Assembly: GCA_964036155.1 (NCBI GenBank)
Contig: OZ038423.1
Span: 58,853,249 to 58,917,248 of the forward strand
DNA length: 64,000 nucleotides
From: Diploscapter coronatus
Taxonomy: Eukaryota > Nematoda > Chromadorea > Rhabditida > Rhabditidae
Direction: 5' to 3'
In this document: one piece after another, positions 37,859-50,428 of the stretch
Numbering within the stretch: the first letter of the stretch is position 1
How the letters are laid out: the number at the start of each line of letters is the position of its first letter
Translations under genes and position numbers: made by a program
The notes under the pieces: model-generated
Databases searched by the model: none
The model's input: the letters and a program-made list of their open reading frames with translations, nothing else
What the model was told of the DNA's origin: nothing

Positions 37859-39900
37859 ATTAGACCCCGACCCCAAAAGTGGGGATCAAAGATTGGAGTT
37901 TCGACGATTTGACTGGTAATACGAGGCACAAAGAAAACTTTTTTTTTTGCTTAGCCTTAATTTTAGCTTCATCATTCCTCTTCGGTTCTAAATCGACGCA
38001 AGTGAGCACTAATTCGTTGCCAGTTTCGTCTACCAAAATGCGTTCTGAACTCAGGGATAGAATTTATCTAACGCCCTGAAAGAATATCAACTCATGATTA
38101 TGAAGAAAATCAATTTAAATTTGAGACATTCGTCCTGAGCATTAGGTTCAAATCTATGTAGCTTCTATGAAATAATTGCATTTCATCAAACATTCCAATG
38201 AGGAATTTGAATCAAATTAAGTGATGATAGGAATGTGTTACACATGCATTAATAGGATATTTCAAGTTTAGTTCTCTTTGCGAAATACTATGATTCTCGC
38301 CTCGTCATTCATTCGCAGTTTGAATTTCAAGAGAGTAAAGCACGCATGCCCAGTTTCATCTGTCGATACTCATCTAAGAAATAAGAATCAAATTGATCTG
38401 ACTTCTCTGAAGAGTGTTAAAGAACTTTATTAGTGAACCATAGCTTTCGATTTGTGTTTCATTTAGCACTTTTTGATAACAATGAAAATTTTTATTCACA
38501 ATTTTCATTTGAAAAATGAAATATCAGATAAGAAGGAAATCAAGGAGGGCATGTCGCGGTAGTCCGTTCGTCCGTTTCGCAGTCATAGGGAGTAGGAAAT
38601 GTGCACTAAATATTGAATATGGTTTTAGAAGATTTCTTATAGGATGCGTGATAGTTTTTGAGCTATTTTCATGTGCCTTTACTACTTAAGAATGATATTT
38701 CTTTAAAAATTTAATTCTTTCTCTCCTCTTCCTGATTAGAAGATTTCATTTACTAAAGCATATTATACACAGACTTGAAAATATTCGACCCGATGAGTTA
38801 CTTTTGATGGGAAATGCAATTGCCAGTGTTTTTTGATTATTCGTCAAAAATCAGGATGTGAGAGGGAAGTAAACAATAACGAATCTAATATCGGGCCAAA
38901 TCTCCCAAATCTGATCATACCTATTCTCTCTTGCCTTCCACTTTCTAGTTATTTCTAACTAAAATATTCCACACCGTAAAATCTGTAATAGATGCATTTG
39001 GGGCTTTTAGTTTTCAACCTCTCAAAACTAAAGATTCTATTAGAGAATTTGCGGCATTCGTATTTTTACAGATTAAACTTAATCTTACAAAATAGTCGTT
39101 CCAGAATCCATTTGAATATAGCTAAAATATTCATTATAAAATGTGCACTTGGGTTGCTATTAGTTTCTACATTTAATTCGTTTTTCCTTGATCTAAGTCA
39201 ACTTCAAAATCTCTTATAAGTAGAGAAGTCAAGTACATTTTAGGAAATAGATGATCACGGTAATTCATCAAAATAACATTGTTACAAACTCTCAACAAGA
39301 AAAAATAGTTTTAGATTTTCGAAAATGATCCACTCGGTATGAATTAATTCATTTTTGTGCGACGATATATTTTATAAAAGGTAAACATTTAAATGGAGTA
39401 AAATATGACTCACATAACTACAGTCCTCTTCAGGAAAGTTACCTGAAGAAATTTAGTAAAGCGCATCGGAAAATTGAAGAACTGATTTTCATAAACGCAC
39501 TACTATAAAATACGAGGATTTGGTATTGCGCTATTTGTGCACTTTTGAAAATCAAATTCTTCTTCCGTTGCAATTAACTAAATTTCTTACTCGGCTGTCT
39601 AAATATAATTAATAATTATCCACTAGTTGAAAGTTCAATCGTTCATTATATCTTATTCTTTTTATGTGTATTCAAGGTCTGGATTTATGTAGTGATCATG
39701 ACTTGTGTTGATGCGCGCAAATGTTCGAGATTCGTCGCGATCGCTATGCGAGAATCTCGACTAAGCCTTAACATTCGCGGCATCAGCACGAACCATGCAG
39801 ACTGTTTCAATCCAGATCTCTAGAGTCGAAGGTATTCTTGCTAGAGATTTTTGATTCAATTACCCAATTAAAATCATGGCTACAGAAACTTTTTACTTAC
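37859..39900. other. AT-rich region downstream of the astacin-lectin gene
   Basis: No exon is certain. A minus-strand open segment near 37970-38060 (ILVDETGNELVLTCVDLEP) could be a terminal exon of the lectin gene, but it has no clean acceptor and runs into the TTAA element. A hairpin lies at 39705-39789 (GTGTTGATGCGCGCAAATGTT against a near complement). Confidence 0.4.
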
Positions 39901-42900
39901 CCACGTTCAGTGTCCCAAAGGGAATTCGCATACTCACACCCATTGCTGTCTTTTAGACGCATCCCCTAAATTTGTTATAGATAAAAATACAGAACGATGA
40001 AAAGTATGAAAACAAATATCCTTGAACTAATCATAGCAGGCAACCTGGAAATGTAGGACGATAAATTGTAGGAACATACGAAATAATATGGTAGGAGATG
40101 CTCTAGCCTACCCTCCTCTCCCCTAACTCTTTACTATTTTCGTATGTTTCTATCGTTCTACTTTTCGAAATTGCCTATAAATAGAATGATGACTCACAGT
40201 AGTATCTCCTGCAATTTTACGTGCATCAATCCAAATGTCGAAACCCGCTGAAAAATGAGAAAATCAATAGATGATTTTAATTATCCTGTTTAACTTTTGA
40301 TAAAAATTTAGTTAGTAAGACATTTTGGCCAGTTTCGGCATAATTTGGGTGAGTTTTACGTTAAATTAGGTCTTTCAGCAAATAGTAGACTGAGCTTATT
40401 GTCCGAAAATTTCGGGAAGACTACAGCAGGAAAGGTTCGCTTTACAAAGATGGTCATAACTTTACTTAGGATAGATCGTTTTCGGAGATCGAAAAGTTTC
40501 GAGATCAACATGACTCCGATAATCAGACTGATGCCAAATTTAAACGGTAAAATTAATGTTGAAAATTGATTTGGCCTCTCTAACATTAGCTTCCTTTGTG
40601 AGTACAGTCTTATTACTGCCGTAAAATGAATAAAAAAAAACACGCAATTTAGAACTCGAATGTTCCAAATTAGTTTATACATTAATAAATTATTAGAAAA
40701 TTCCTTACCATAATTAGACAAGTCCAGGCCTTGTTGTGCACTGTAGAGTCTTGGTAGGTGGCACGTTGTGCATAATCCCGTGCAGTTCGCACTTGCTGTG
40801 TCCCAATCGACAAAAACATTAAAATACTATAAAATTCTTGCTATTCACAAAATGAAAATGATATCCAACGATCACCTTATAGCATTTGCCATTGACAAAA
40901 TCCCAGCCAGCAGGACATTGTGCAGCTGAAATTGTTAAATTTAGATTCGAAACACGTTTTTTGCTTGAAGAAGAGGACATTTTCCTGTATTCTTTAATCA
41001 CAATGAACTATCATTGAGAAAGAGTAAGATCATGTTATTTTTTGAAAAACGATTCGGTCGTTTATTCATGTAAACTTGATGTTGATAGCTAAGTTCAGTT
41101 GAAAAGAAGTAATAATGCTTTCCTTGTAATTCACACACTATTCTTACAAATTTGATGGATGAATTTCAATCGAATTTTATGAATGAATATGCTCTCGGAA
41201 CATATACAGTAGTTCTTTCCAGAAAACAAAATGATTCCTCCGAAGAGGCTCATGAAATTTATGGACTCAGACAATAGATTTCCTCTTGAATTGATAATAA
41301 AATGGCTGGCTTGAAAAATTGTCAAGACTTACCACATTCAGCTAGTGGAGCTTCATTGCTGGAACAAACGGTTGTAGTACTGGGTATGGATGTGCTTGTA
41401 GACGTCGATGTGGATGTGCTTGTAGACGTTGCTGAATTCAAATGTTGAGCTAGTTGTATCTGTAGCATCTATCGCTAAAACTGATACAGCTACTACGTTG
41501 CTTTGCTCCCTATTACGAGCGTGAAATATATTCAAGAATCAGGGAGTGAAGGAGTATGATGCGAGATTTTGCAAAGATAACGGTTGCCGTAGTTTGGAGT
41601 AGATAGAAAGGAAGAAGCTATTATTTTCGGGGAGGTTAAAGAGTCGATGAAAGCGATTTTTCTCGATTACCTATCTTTATCAGACCTAGAGAAGACGATC
41701 GTCGTAAACACCTTGCGACCTATCCCCTATAAATTTGTTGTTCGTCTGACGAAAGTGCTCTCTAGGTCTGGTGATTGTTCATTTGGGGAACTTTAGGTCA
41801 GACCATTCCCTCCCTCGTAGGATCGAATGATTTGATTAAGAAAGTCAAAATCGAAATTCAATCTCGGGCTTGATGAAGATATTTACACGAAATGATAAAG
41901 CGAACTTTTTTTCCCGAAAACCGTCCAGCGGTTGCAGTAACGTCGAATGGCACTAACTCTTCTCTCTCTCTTTCTTATTCCCTCACTAATTTCCGTTATC
42001 TCTCACTTGCAAATCTGCGGCTCGACTTTCGTAAAAATGTTCACTTTATCATCTCGTGATTTAATGATGAATAGCTATAAACCTACTTAAAAAAGGCGGA
42101 GGAGGCGGCTTTACATCTGTCACATTGGTGTTAGTGGCTCGGAATTGCAGCACGAACGTGGCGCTGATTGTGCTTGTGTAGGCAACGATTGGAGTGATGG
42201 TCAGAGGGCTTGAGGCATTCCAACTATTCCATGCATCGGAACACACACTGAATTATCGATAAATTATATCTGACAACATTCATCCACGTCATTTACCGAG
42301 GATTTGCGAGCTGCTGATTCGATAGGTATTTCAATTCGAGTCCAAGGTCTCTGCAGCCTGGCGAGAATTGTGTTTGAGTGCTTGAGAAGCTGACATATTG
42401 GAATTCAACATAGGAATATCCTGCGGGCTTCTGAAAAAATAAATAACTTCGAAAGATTCGGCAATTTGTAAACCTCATAATATTCTAACACTAAGACATT
42501 TCGTATGTTATGAGATTTACAAATAACCTCAAAAAATTCGGTTAACTCACCACAATCCAATATGTCTTCGTGGAATATGGTCCAGGATTAGAAATTGATG
42601 CCGTTCCAGTGATGGTCACTGTTAAGGATGTCCACGAAGTTGTGGCAGTCAATTGTTGGCCTCCGTCAGCGGGCTGAAAGAAAAAGAAGATGACTATCCG
42701 TTTAGACAAATCATTGTATTTGAGTTCTAGAATCTCGAAAAGTTGGGAGGCAATAGGCGATGATTATCACCATTCTCTTTTAAGCACTACTTGATGAAAA
42801 ATATCTTTAAGCAGATCATACATCTGGATTTCATAATCTCAACATCCTACCCGTGTATTGCAGGTCGTTCCAGCATACCCGAGAGGGCAATTGCATGTGT

Positions 42901-44081
42901 TGCATGAACGAGTATTCAGGATGCCCGAGTTAGTGCATGTGACCGTGGGATTTGGACAGCTGTCTAAATTGGGATTGTGAAGACTTGATCTGCTCACATT
43001 GATACTCACTATTGCAGTAGTAGAATTGTTGGAGCATGTTCAAGTCATAGCTAGTGACAATCGGACCTCCCATTGTGTAGAAGTATGCATTGTCTTTGGG
43101 CAGAATTGGATAGTCAGTCGAACCTTCGTATACAAACCTTAATGTATTTCGCTTGTCAACAATTTGTTCATAACATTGCCTACATATCATATGCCGAATG
43201 GATGACGGAGCCAAAATTGTAGCCAAGAAGATTTGTAGAATAAGTCGAATTTATCATTGCAAGACCATCAGTCATTGCAGGCTGAAAATAGCAAATCAAT
43301 TTGAGTAAATATTTTACCATTGAAAGACATTGACAGAATTCGAATTTATATTGACGAAATTGTCTCTATCGCTTCTGCGCTCCATTGTGTAGAAGCCAAG
43401 CACGTGGAATATCGCTTTCGCAAAAGCACCGTCCTGAAACCAAACTATGAACTAGGTTGCATTACAAGAAATTTTTAAAGCAGAGATTGGGGAAGATTGA
43501 ACGCTTTTGCTCATTTGCTAGTTTATTATCAAGCAGGGATATTCGAAGCTCCGTTTTTGTCTTCGAAAAATTTAAATGAAGATCATACTTCTTATATTTC
43601 AAAGAGAACGTAATCAATGACTAACGTATATGCATTTGGATCCCATAGTTATTGTCTGCTCTTTGCTTTTGCAGCCGACATCCGATGACTCGCAAAAGTC
43701 AATTGTCGGATCGCTTACGATCTGGATTATTATGATTTGTTTAATGACGAATATAATATCGGCTCACCTTTACTCTATTTCTCGCAGTCGCATTCACCAC
43801 GAAGGATATGCAAGTCGATGGCTGAATGATCGACTTCATGACTCGATTAGCTAATGTCTGCTGTGCCGTTGCTGGAATTATGATGGTTTTGACTCTGATT
43901 TAAGACGAAAAAGAAATCACTCACTTAGACTTGCATCAAAGTAATAATAGACGGTATTCAGTGCCCATTTTCTAATCGTAGTGCCAGCCTGTCGCTTGAG
44001 TCTCTCGTCAGCAGAGATGTTGGCAACCAGGAAGAGCAACAAGAGTTTGGAAGCAATTGAATATCCCAAAGCCTGGCGCAT
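39901..44081 (-). CDS. Astacin-like (inactive) - EGF - CUB - C-type lectin protein
   Basis: Fifteen exons from 44081 to 39901 join mostly in phase. A signal peptide (SKLLLLFLVANISA, then a KR-type site) leads into an astacin fold (WALNTVYYYFDASL, QPSTCISFVV). The zinc motif HExxHxxGFxH reads KAIFHVLGFYT, keeping only the third-position His and GF. The Met-turn SVMHY is SVIHS. The following RRSDRDNFVNI and TMGGPIVTSYDLNML are normal. So the protease domain is almost surely inactive. Then come an EGF-like segment (CNCPLGYAGTTC), a CUB-type domain (42115-42673), a Thr/Ser-rich linker with repeated TSTS (41333-41459) and a C-type lectin start (CPAGWDFVNGKCYKYFNVF, FDIWIDARKIAG). The last lectin strands were not found, so the 3' end is incomplete. 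The protein is secreted. A splice acceptor (aattcag) abuts the ATG. Two neighbouring genes joined by my splicing is the alternative. Confidence 0.65.
40038..40176. repeat. Inverted repeat in lectin-gene intron
   Basis: AGGCAACCTGGAAATGTAGG (40038 onward) is the imperfect reverse complement of the segment ending CTACTTTTCGAAATTGCCT at 40176. The arms are about 50 bp. The element fills the intron between exons 40198-40247 and 39901-39965. Confidence 0.55.
41681..41770. repeat. Hairpin in CUB-linker intron
   Basis: CAGACCTAGAGAAGACGA at 41681 pairs with TCGTCTGACGAAAGTGCTCTCTAGGTCTG, whose last base is 41770. The outer 11 bp pair perfectly. It lies in the intron 41460-42114. Confidence 0.5.
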
Positions 44082-45652
44082 CTGAATTATTGTTTATCAT
44101 AAAACGCCTCGAAATTGACAGTAGTTTGCATTCCCCTGCATATTTTAGAACAAAAATTTAAAAAAAATGATCGACGACAAAAGATGATAATTTATTCGAA
44201 AGCCGCTATTTTTAAAAGTACGCAATGCACAACTTTTGATAGAAGCATCGATTTGGAACAAGAAATATTGTTTAATTCTTCTCAGAACTAGCTGACTGTA
44301 AAACGGAACTCTTAGTTTCGAAAAATCACTCGCAGGCCCTAATTGTGGGTTTACCACATAACCAAAAGTGACAATGTCAAAGAGGTAGATGCGAGATTTT
44401 GCTGAAAAAGAGATCTCTAGACGCGACGGTCACGAGCGAAGCCTTCTAGCAAATATGATATATAAAAAAGATATTGATAAAGCCTCAGAATTTCGCACCA
44501 CTCCAAGAAGTGGCGAAGAAATTCTCGCTTTACAATACGACGGTATTCCTGCCTGCAAGTTGCATAGACTGATATTGACAACAGTCTCATAGGAATTTTT
44601 ATATCGGGCTCGAAAATGTTTCGATGATACTTATTAATCCGACCAGCAAAACGAATGTCGGTAAAGTTGAGATGACACGAGTGATGTCTGCATTAAAATC
44701 ATACATGCAATTCAACATTCACGTTGAAAGAGACGATAGATCGGCCAAAGTTTATTCATTTCATCGTTGTCTGTGAGTTAACCCGTGTGACAGTCAGCAA
44801 TATTTCACTTATTGCACCACATCTTATTTGCATACCACAGTTAGCACACAATTCATTGAATGATGTCTGATGTCGTTTCTTATTATCGATGAGATTTCTG
44901 TGATAGGTTTTTTTTAAAATCATTTTACAAGGGAGGACTAGTAAAATATGAAGAAAAAGTGAACAATGGGCATGTAGCGGATAGAAATAGGCAAAATCCA
45001 GAAACTAATTCTGACTAACCGACTGACGGTATATAAATGCTTGAGAGCCAAACGACTTGCCAATAAGTAATGGAATTACATCTCTGAATTGTGATGTATT
45101 AATTTCTCTTGTAAATTCTGATAAACATAGCCGCATTATATCGTATACTTTTTATTTCTATTTTTTAAATCCCTTATTATTGATTGATGGGTACGAAATC
45201 TGATAGCTATCATTTTCTCTGATTGTCTGCAAAAATCTATCACTGAAAGAGACGTCAGATGTGATGGTTAATTATTCATGCGACGTTCCTCCTACGTGAA
45301 AGTTGACATGGAAAGTCTACTTCAGAGAGACGAAAAAGAAACAGAATCTCCTATTTGTTTCGGTGCTCAAACGAGATAGCACGGTAGAGAAGTTGAAAAG
45401 AATAATCTTTCGCCGAAAAAATAGAATTTATTATTTCGTTTTCTGACAAATTCATGTTCTACCAGAAAGATACAAATTTCAATATATTTATAAATAAGAC
45501 ACGATTCAATTTATGGTGGTGCGAAATAATTCTTCTTGATTGTCGTTCTTTGATGCGTAATTCAAAAATTTATTTCAAATGAGACATTTGCAGCTAACGA
45601 ATTGATAAGATTAATTTTAGCCAACCATTCACTCTTAATCGCATTAAACTAA
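44082..45652. other. AT-rich intergenic region, nothing identified
   Basis: No exon with coherent phase, no clear inverted repeat and no similarity to other parts of the window was seen. Confidence 0.4.
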
Positions 45653-45799
45653 TTAATTTGCGGGTCCATGCGGGTCCTGACCTCGGACCCGGACCCGCAA
45701 AAATTCTCCAATTTTTTCATCTCTTGAACCCGGACCCGACTTAAACTCGAAAAATGCGGGTCGGGCAGACCCGGGCTCATCAACAGCCCTGGCTAGCAT
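45653..45799 (-). pseudogene. F-box gene 5' stub fused to a GGGTCC-repeat insert
   Basis: The sequence to the right of 45799 is the conserved FBK 5' leader (acceptor, GTCTCTTAACAAAG, ATG). After the first codons (MLA) homology to the F-box exon stops and a GGGTCCGGGTCC-rich sequence begins. By chance the start codon stays open for 49 codons (RAVDEPGSARPAFFEFK onward) to a TAA at 45653. The F-box and Kelch parts are absent, so this is a fourth, beheaded copy whose promoter and start survive. The insert is probably a repeat element; its left end is not defined. Confidence 0.5.
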
Positions 45800-46557
45800 C
45801 TTTGTTAAGAGACCTGAACAATCAGCATAAATTATTTCAAAATGGAAATAATAAAAGGGTATTAATTGAATGAGAAGTCTGAAATTAATGAGTCTGAAAT
45901 TGATCATTGAAGAAAGGAGAATGAAACTATTAAATCGATGCGTCGCAATTTTTAGCAAACTAAAAATCGATTCCTAAACATGGTTTATCATTTAAGAGTG
46001 AATGTGAGTAAGGACCAAAGTGTGCGAAAACGCACACAAATTCTTTATCTCTTTTTCTCCACTATATTCTTTTTTGGGCGATTTTTCCTTTTCTCTAGCT
46101 CTATCTATCTATCCTTCATGGCCTCTTCCCGCCCCTTCGCTTCTTTGCGTTAGAATTGACTGCGATTGAGCGGTCTCTTATATTCTTAGAAAATAGATTT
46201 GTGCTTGATAATTGTTTCGTTGTTAGTTCATCCAAATTACTAATCAACAGCCACCTAACCCACAAAAAGGATCTAACCAAGATCTCCTTTTTGTTCAAAG
46301 TCGGTATATAAACAGGGGTCGGCAAATCGAACTGATTTTTACATGTTGTTCAGCCTTTTACGCTAATTCTCATGCTGCAATTCATTTTTCGAAAATACAA
46401 CTAATTGCCGTACTTTCCGGAATAACGCACTTCAGAGTGAATATTTTCGAGGGGTGTGTTAACATAAATTGATCAATTTTCGTTATACTATCAATTATTT
46501 ATATTTATTGTTTTTTTTTAATTTATTCGACCGCATTTAAAACAAATTAAATCTTCT

Positions 46558-47012
46558 GTGGTGGTATTCTTTGCTTGATAACTGCGAGTTAAAGGTCGCC
46601 GTTAAAAATTTTTAACAGTGACCTTTAACTCTCTTAACGGCGACCTATGTTTTTTTTCAAACTGATAATGCAAATTTAGTTGGAGGTGAAATCTCGTAGT
46701 TTTTTCACGAAAAGCTGCTGGATGTCATATATTTCTACAGCGGAATGAGAAAAAGTTCAAATAATTACCCAAAACCTAGAATTTGAGGGCTAATGGTGAC
46801 CTTTTAATCGCTAACGGCGACCTCGTTTTTATAACTCGCAGTTAGTCGCCTAACAGCGAGCTAGTTAACAGTGAGCTCGCCGTTAACTAACTCGCAGTTA
46901 AATCTCTCACTTTTCCATACTATTTCGCACTTTGCTAACTCGCAGTTAAGTTTCCCTTAACGGTGAGCTCGCCGTTAGTTAGCTCGCAGTTAGCAGCAAA
47001 GAATACCACCAC
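46558..47012. mobile_element. MITE with GTGGTGGTATTCTTTGCT termini, copy 2
   Basis: It has the same terminal repeats and AACTCGCAGTTA/GTCGCCGTTAA interior as the element at 33103-33578, but one AACTCGCAGTTA unit is missing. Its left flank differs from that of copy 1, whereas the right flank is shared. Confidence 0.65.
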
Positions 47013-47889
47013 TGATTCTTACAAAGAATGCCTCTTAAGGAAAACACCTTTTTTTTGCAAATGTTTATCCCAATTCCAACTTCAATTTGTTTTTCGTTGC
47101 CCATCATCAAAAATGCTCCGTTCAAATTATCACCGCAATTTGCAGCATTGGCTTCAACGCTAATGACAGTCCCGACACTCGTCCACCTGTCGCAGACTGC
47201 CTCGGGGACCGACAGCTCTTCGTTGCCTAGCACGAGAGAATTCCCATCGTCGATGAACGCGTCGAATATCACCTGTATGCACAAATACATTATAACTCTA
47301 GCTGCATGAAAATTCCACAAAGCTGCCTAGATAAAAGCTACCAAAATGATGGTTTTTCACTTCTCTACTGGTGTCACGACATGCATCCTTCATTGTTGAT
47401 CGACAATGAGAGAAAGCATCACTATTCCATCTTTGCTCCTCCACTTGCGGCGCTTTGCACGTTAGTCAAATGGTAGTGTGCTGACCCTTTTCATCTTTCA
47501 CTCTTTCATTGCTGCAACGACTTGGCTGTGATGAGGTTCAATATCTCCAACGCTTGGAATGAATATGCAGCTGATTATCATCACTGATATCCTAAGCCAA
47601 GTTTTGCAGAAATCCCACACTTCGCAATTTTGTTGACTCTATTCTCTGCAGCACTTTCTTCCTTGAAACACTCATCATTTCTCTACCAACGATGAATTCT
47701 ATCAGGCGGTGAAGAAATTAAAAAAGTGCAAATACCGTATAACTAACGAGAAAAGTATCAGGTAGAGAAGAAGAGGTAAGATAGAAAAATTTTAAAATAG
47801 CAAAAATTGAATTTCTCCAAGAAACAGCGCAAAGATTCAATTACACTATCTAAGATTCGAAATTCGCATATCGCAATGAAACTTAAAAC

Positions 47890-47897
47890 TATAAAAG
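47890..47897 (+). promoter_or_regulatory. TATA box of SDD copy 3
   Basis: TATAAAAG occurs 85 nt before the start codon at 47982, identical to the box before the upstream copy. Confidence 0.55.
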
Positions 47898-47981
47898 GAT
47901 GAAAATAGTCATAACTGATTCATCTTCCTACCAATCGGCAGAACCTCAAAAAGCAAAGCAACCGTCCGGCAATCAACCAAC

Positions 47982-49736
47982 ATGAGTGACGACAGCTACG
48001 GCGAACTAGTCAAGGTGAATCGCTGCTCGAATACTGATCGAGAATTACAGCATGGAAGAAATAAAGGCCGAGAAAAATCCATGCTCGTTCTCGTTTCGGC
48101 AATCTGGGAACCGCAAGATGTTTGACACGTGACATGGAGACAGTGTGTGGATTAGATGACTTGATATTTTCAAGTTGTTTCTGCACGCGATTTCTTCAAG
48201 TTGTGAAATGGCAACATTCTTTCAAATCCACTATCAAAAAACTTTTCTTTTTGAAAACTTCTGCATACGAGTATACTGAAAAAAAAACTAGTAAATAGTG
48301 AAAAGAATGATTTCAGATGCTAATCGGGATGGTCTACACGCTGTGTGCAGCACTGCTCGTCTCCAACTGCGCCTCCAAGAAGAAGAAGGAGGCTAAGGTG
48401 AGAAATGAGCGTATTATGAAGCAGAAAATCTTAGAATTTTTGAGCTGTAAGTTTTTCTTCCGAAACGATAGAATGACGCTTGGAATGAAGTACCCATTCA
48501 TGGGAAGAAAGTGTATTTGCAGCCGAAATTATGCACGGCTTCATACTTTCTGACATCACGCCACACAATGCCAAGCGATTTTATCAGTGAAAAATTTAAC
48601 GATATCAATTGTATAAAAAATGTCCAACTAAAATTTTTTGACATTTACAAGGTGAAAAACATGAATTCATCCTATACAAAAAAAAATATCAATATAGTAC
48701 TAGTTTTCAAGGCATGCTATCATTCAAAGAGTACCCTATCCTTCGTATAAAGTTTGATGAAGCCCAACTTTCAATCGAAAAAAAACCTCAAAAATGCAAG
48801 TTACTTTCTACTTTTTTGGAATTTGGATCTTATACTAGTTTAAGAGGTTGATAGATTTTGATCTATCCAAAGTATATCGGGAGCTGGTTGCAATTTTCTA
48901 AACGATGAAAGATCGGCGTTGATTTTCAGGAGGCCAACGAGAGGGAGAACACGAAGGAGACGCAGCCAAGCAAGGACGGCACGGGAGAGATCTCGAAGGA
49001 ATGCAAGGACGATAAGGTTGGATTTGTTGGGGAAGCCCGGAAATTGCCAAACAGCAAGGCGATGAAATAGCATTGGAAATGATACTGCAAGCATTATGAA
49101 TTCAAAAACTCTTGAATTTATGCGGATGCCAAAATATGATGAAGAAGATGGAATATTGCTTTCAGAAGGAAGTATCGCAGACAACGAAGAAGGAAATCGC
49201 CCCAGGCATCTCGCTCAAACCCGCCATGCTCCACTTCAACGTGAAAGAGGACGGTCAAGAGGTGAGAGATGCAGTGGAATGCAGAATGACAGAATCGGCG
49301 AAAACAGTGATTAGATAAGATGACATCATTCTCATGACATGATTATTAAGAGACATTCCACGAAATAATCGAACACTTTTTGGTACAGATTCCGAAAAGT
49401 TCTCCAAACAAAATAAAACCCATATGGTTGGATACCTTGGTGGACTCTAATCACAAAATCCAGATTCCAGGTCCCGTCCCTTCATGTGGGCAGAGTCAAG
49501 CAAACTCATTTTTGTGATTAGGGTCCAAGGGGGTATCCACCATACAAGTTTGGTTCGGATCCGGGACACTTTTGCAGTTGTCCGGTCACTCTTTATATTT
49601 TGTTCGGGTTATTCAAAGAATGCGTCTTAAGAAATATAAATATTTTCGTTTTCAGGTGCGTGTGTGTGATTGTGTGGCGGGAAGTGATGTTCGTCTACCT
49701 CCTCGTGGTACTTCCTGGATATCCTGCAAGGGATAA
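47982..49736 (+). CDS. Small Lys-rich membrane-anchored protein (SDD copy 3), full length
   Basis: Five exons, 47982-48014, 48317-48397, 48930-49016, 49166-49261 and 49656-49736, all multiples of three, give 125 residues. Order: a short acidic start (MSDDSYGELVK), one hydrophobic helix (MLIGMVYTLCAALLVSNCAS) with a Cys at its end, a Lys run, a charged Glu/Lys segment (ERENTKETQPSKDGTGE), a segment ISLKPAMLHFNVKEDGQE, and a Cys-containing C-terminus (VRVCDCVAGSDVRLPPRG). The third last-named segment resembles the first strand of nematode MSP-type domains, but that is a weak impression. Small nematode proteins of the form helix plus Lys run are common; function is unknown. The TTAA element sits in the last intron. 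It is convergent with FBK copy 3. Confidence 0.65.
49350..49626. mobile_element. TTAA-flanked short inverted-repeat element, copy 2
   Basis: The 277-bp element has TTAA at 49346-49349 and 49627-49630 and is nearly identical to the copy at 35263-35539. It was carried along by the segmental duplication. Confidence 0.65.
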
Positions 49737-50428
49737 CTGAACGACGACAACAACTAATCTATGAAAATCTCGATATACTATTCTCATTTTGAAATTTGAA
49801 ATAGACAATAAATCATGTATTACCTCTACTATATAAAGATGTATGTATACATACTTTTTTTAAATTTCAATTTTCATTCAAAATTTTCATACCAATTATA
49901 CAAATCGACTATGGAGATTTCAAAACAAATCGATTTTCAATTTCGATTTCAAAAAATTATCGAAATTAGCATAAAATCTATTTTTTACCATTCTTTGACA
50001 GTTGTTCGCTCGAAAACTAACTTTTTAAATCGAAAATCAGAAAACTAATACAATACGATTGGCCCCTATATAAGGACTTCAAAATGATGTATAACATGTC
50101 AGGGTAAAAATGCACTCCTGGGGCGTGTAATCAAACTGAGTGCGGAGTGCCAATAATAACTGTTCACAAGAAATCGATTACTATTTCTGCTATATATTTT
50201 GAAAAATTTTCTCTGAAATTACTATAAAATAGATATTGGAGTTGGTTACAGAATTTTTGAAATAAAATATTTTAAAGAATATTTATTTCAATTGCAATTT
50301 TTCAGCGTCTTTATTAGATGTCTTTGAGAGTTGTCTGTATCATGTGCATTAGAATTAAATTATTATTTCACATTTTATTGAATAAAATTTCTGTATGAAA
50401 CCCGAGATTATTATAATCAAACTTTATC

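Larger units (their letters stand above)
45791..50428. repeat. Segmental duplicate of 32180-36280
   Basis: Three stretches match the upstream block nearly base for base: 45791-46395 with 32180-32760, 46556 to about 48690 with 33101 to about 35235, and about 49330-50428 with about 35245-36280. Differences are a few substitutions, a one-codon Lys indel, one missing internal MITE unit, a unique replacement at 46396-46555, and the 640-bp middle segment of the SDD gene kept only here. Confidence 0.8.

Noticed and set aside
37970..38060. Minus-strand segment ILVDETGNELVLTCVDLEP as the terminal lectin exon
   Set aside because: No clean acceptor in the needed phase, distance from the last lectin exon of about 1.8 kb, and the frame runs into a transposon remnant; kept only as a note.
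32180..47312. Possibility that the near-identical blocks at 32-35 kb and 46-49 kb are LTRs of a retrotransposon
   Set aside because: They contain ordinary spliced genes and MITEs, lack TG...CA ends, primer-binding and polypurine sites, and the DNA between them encodes F-box/Kelch and astacin-lectin genes rather than gag-pol.
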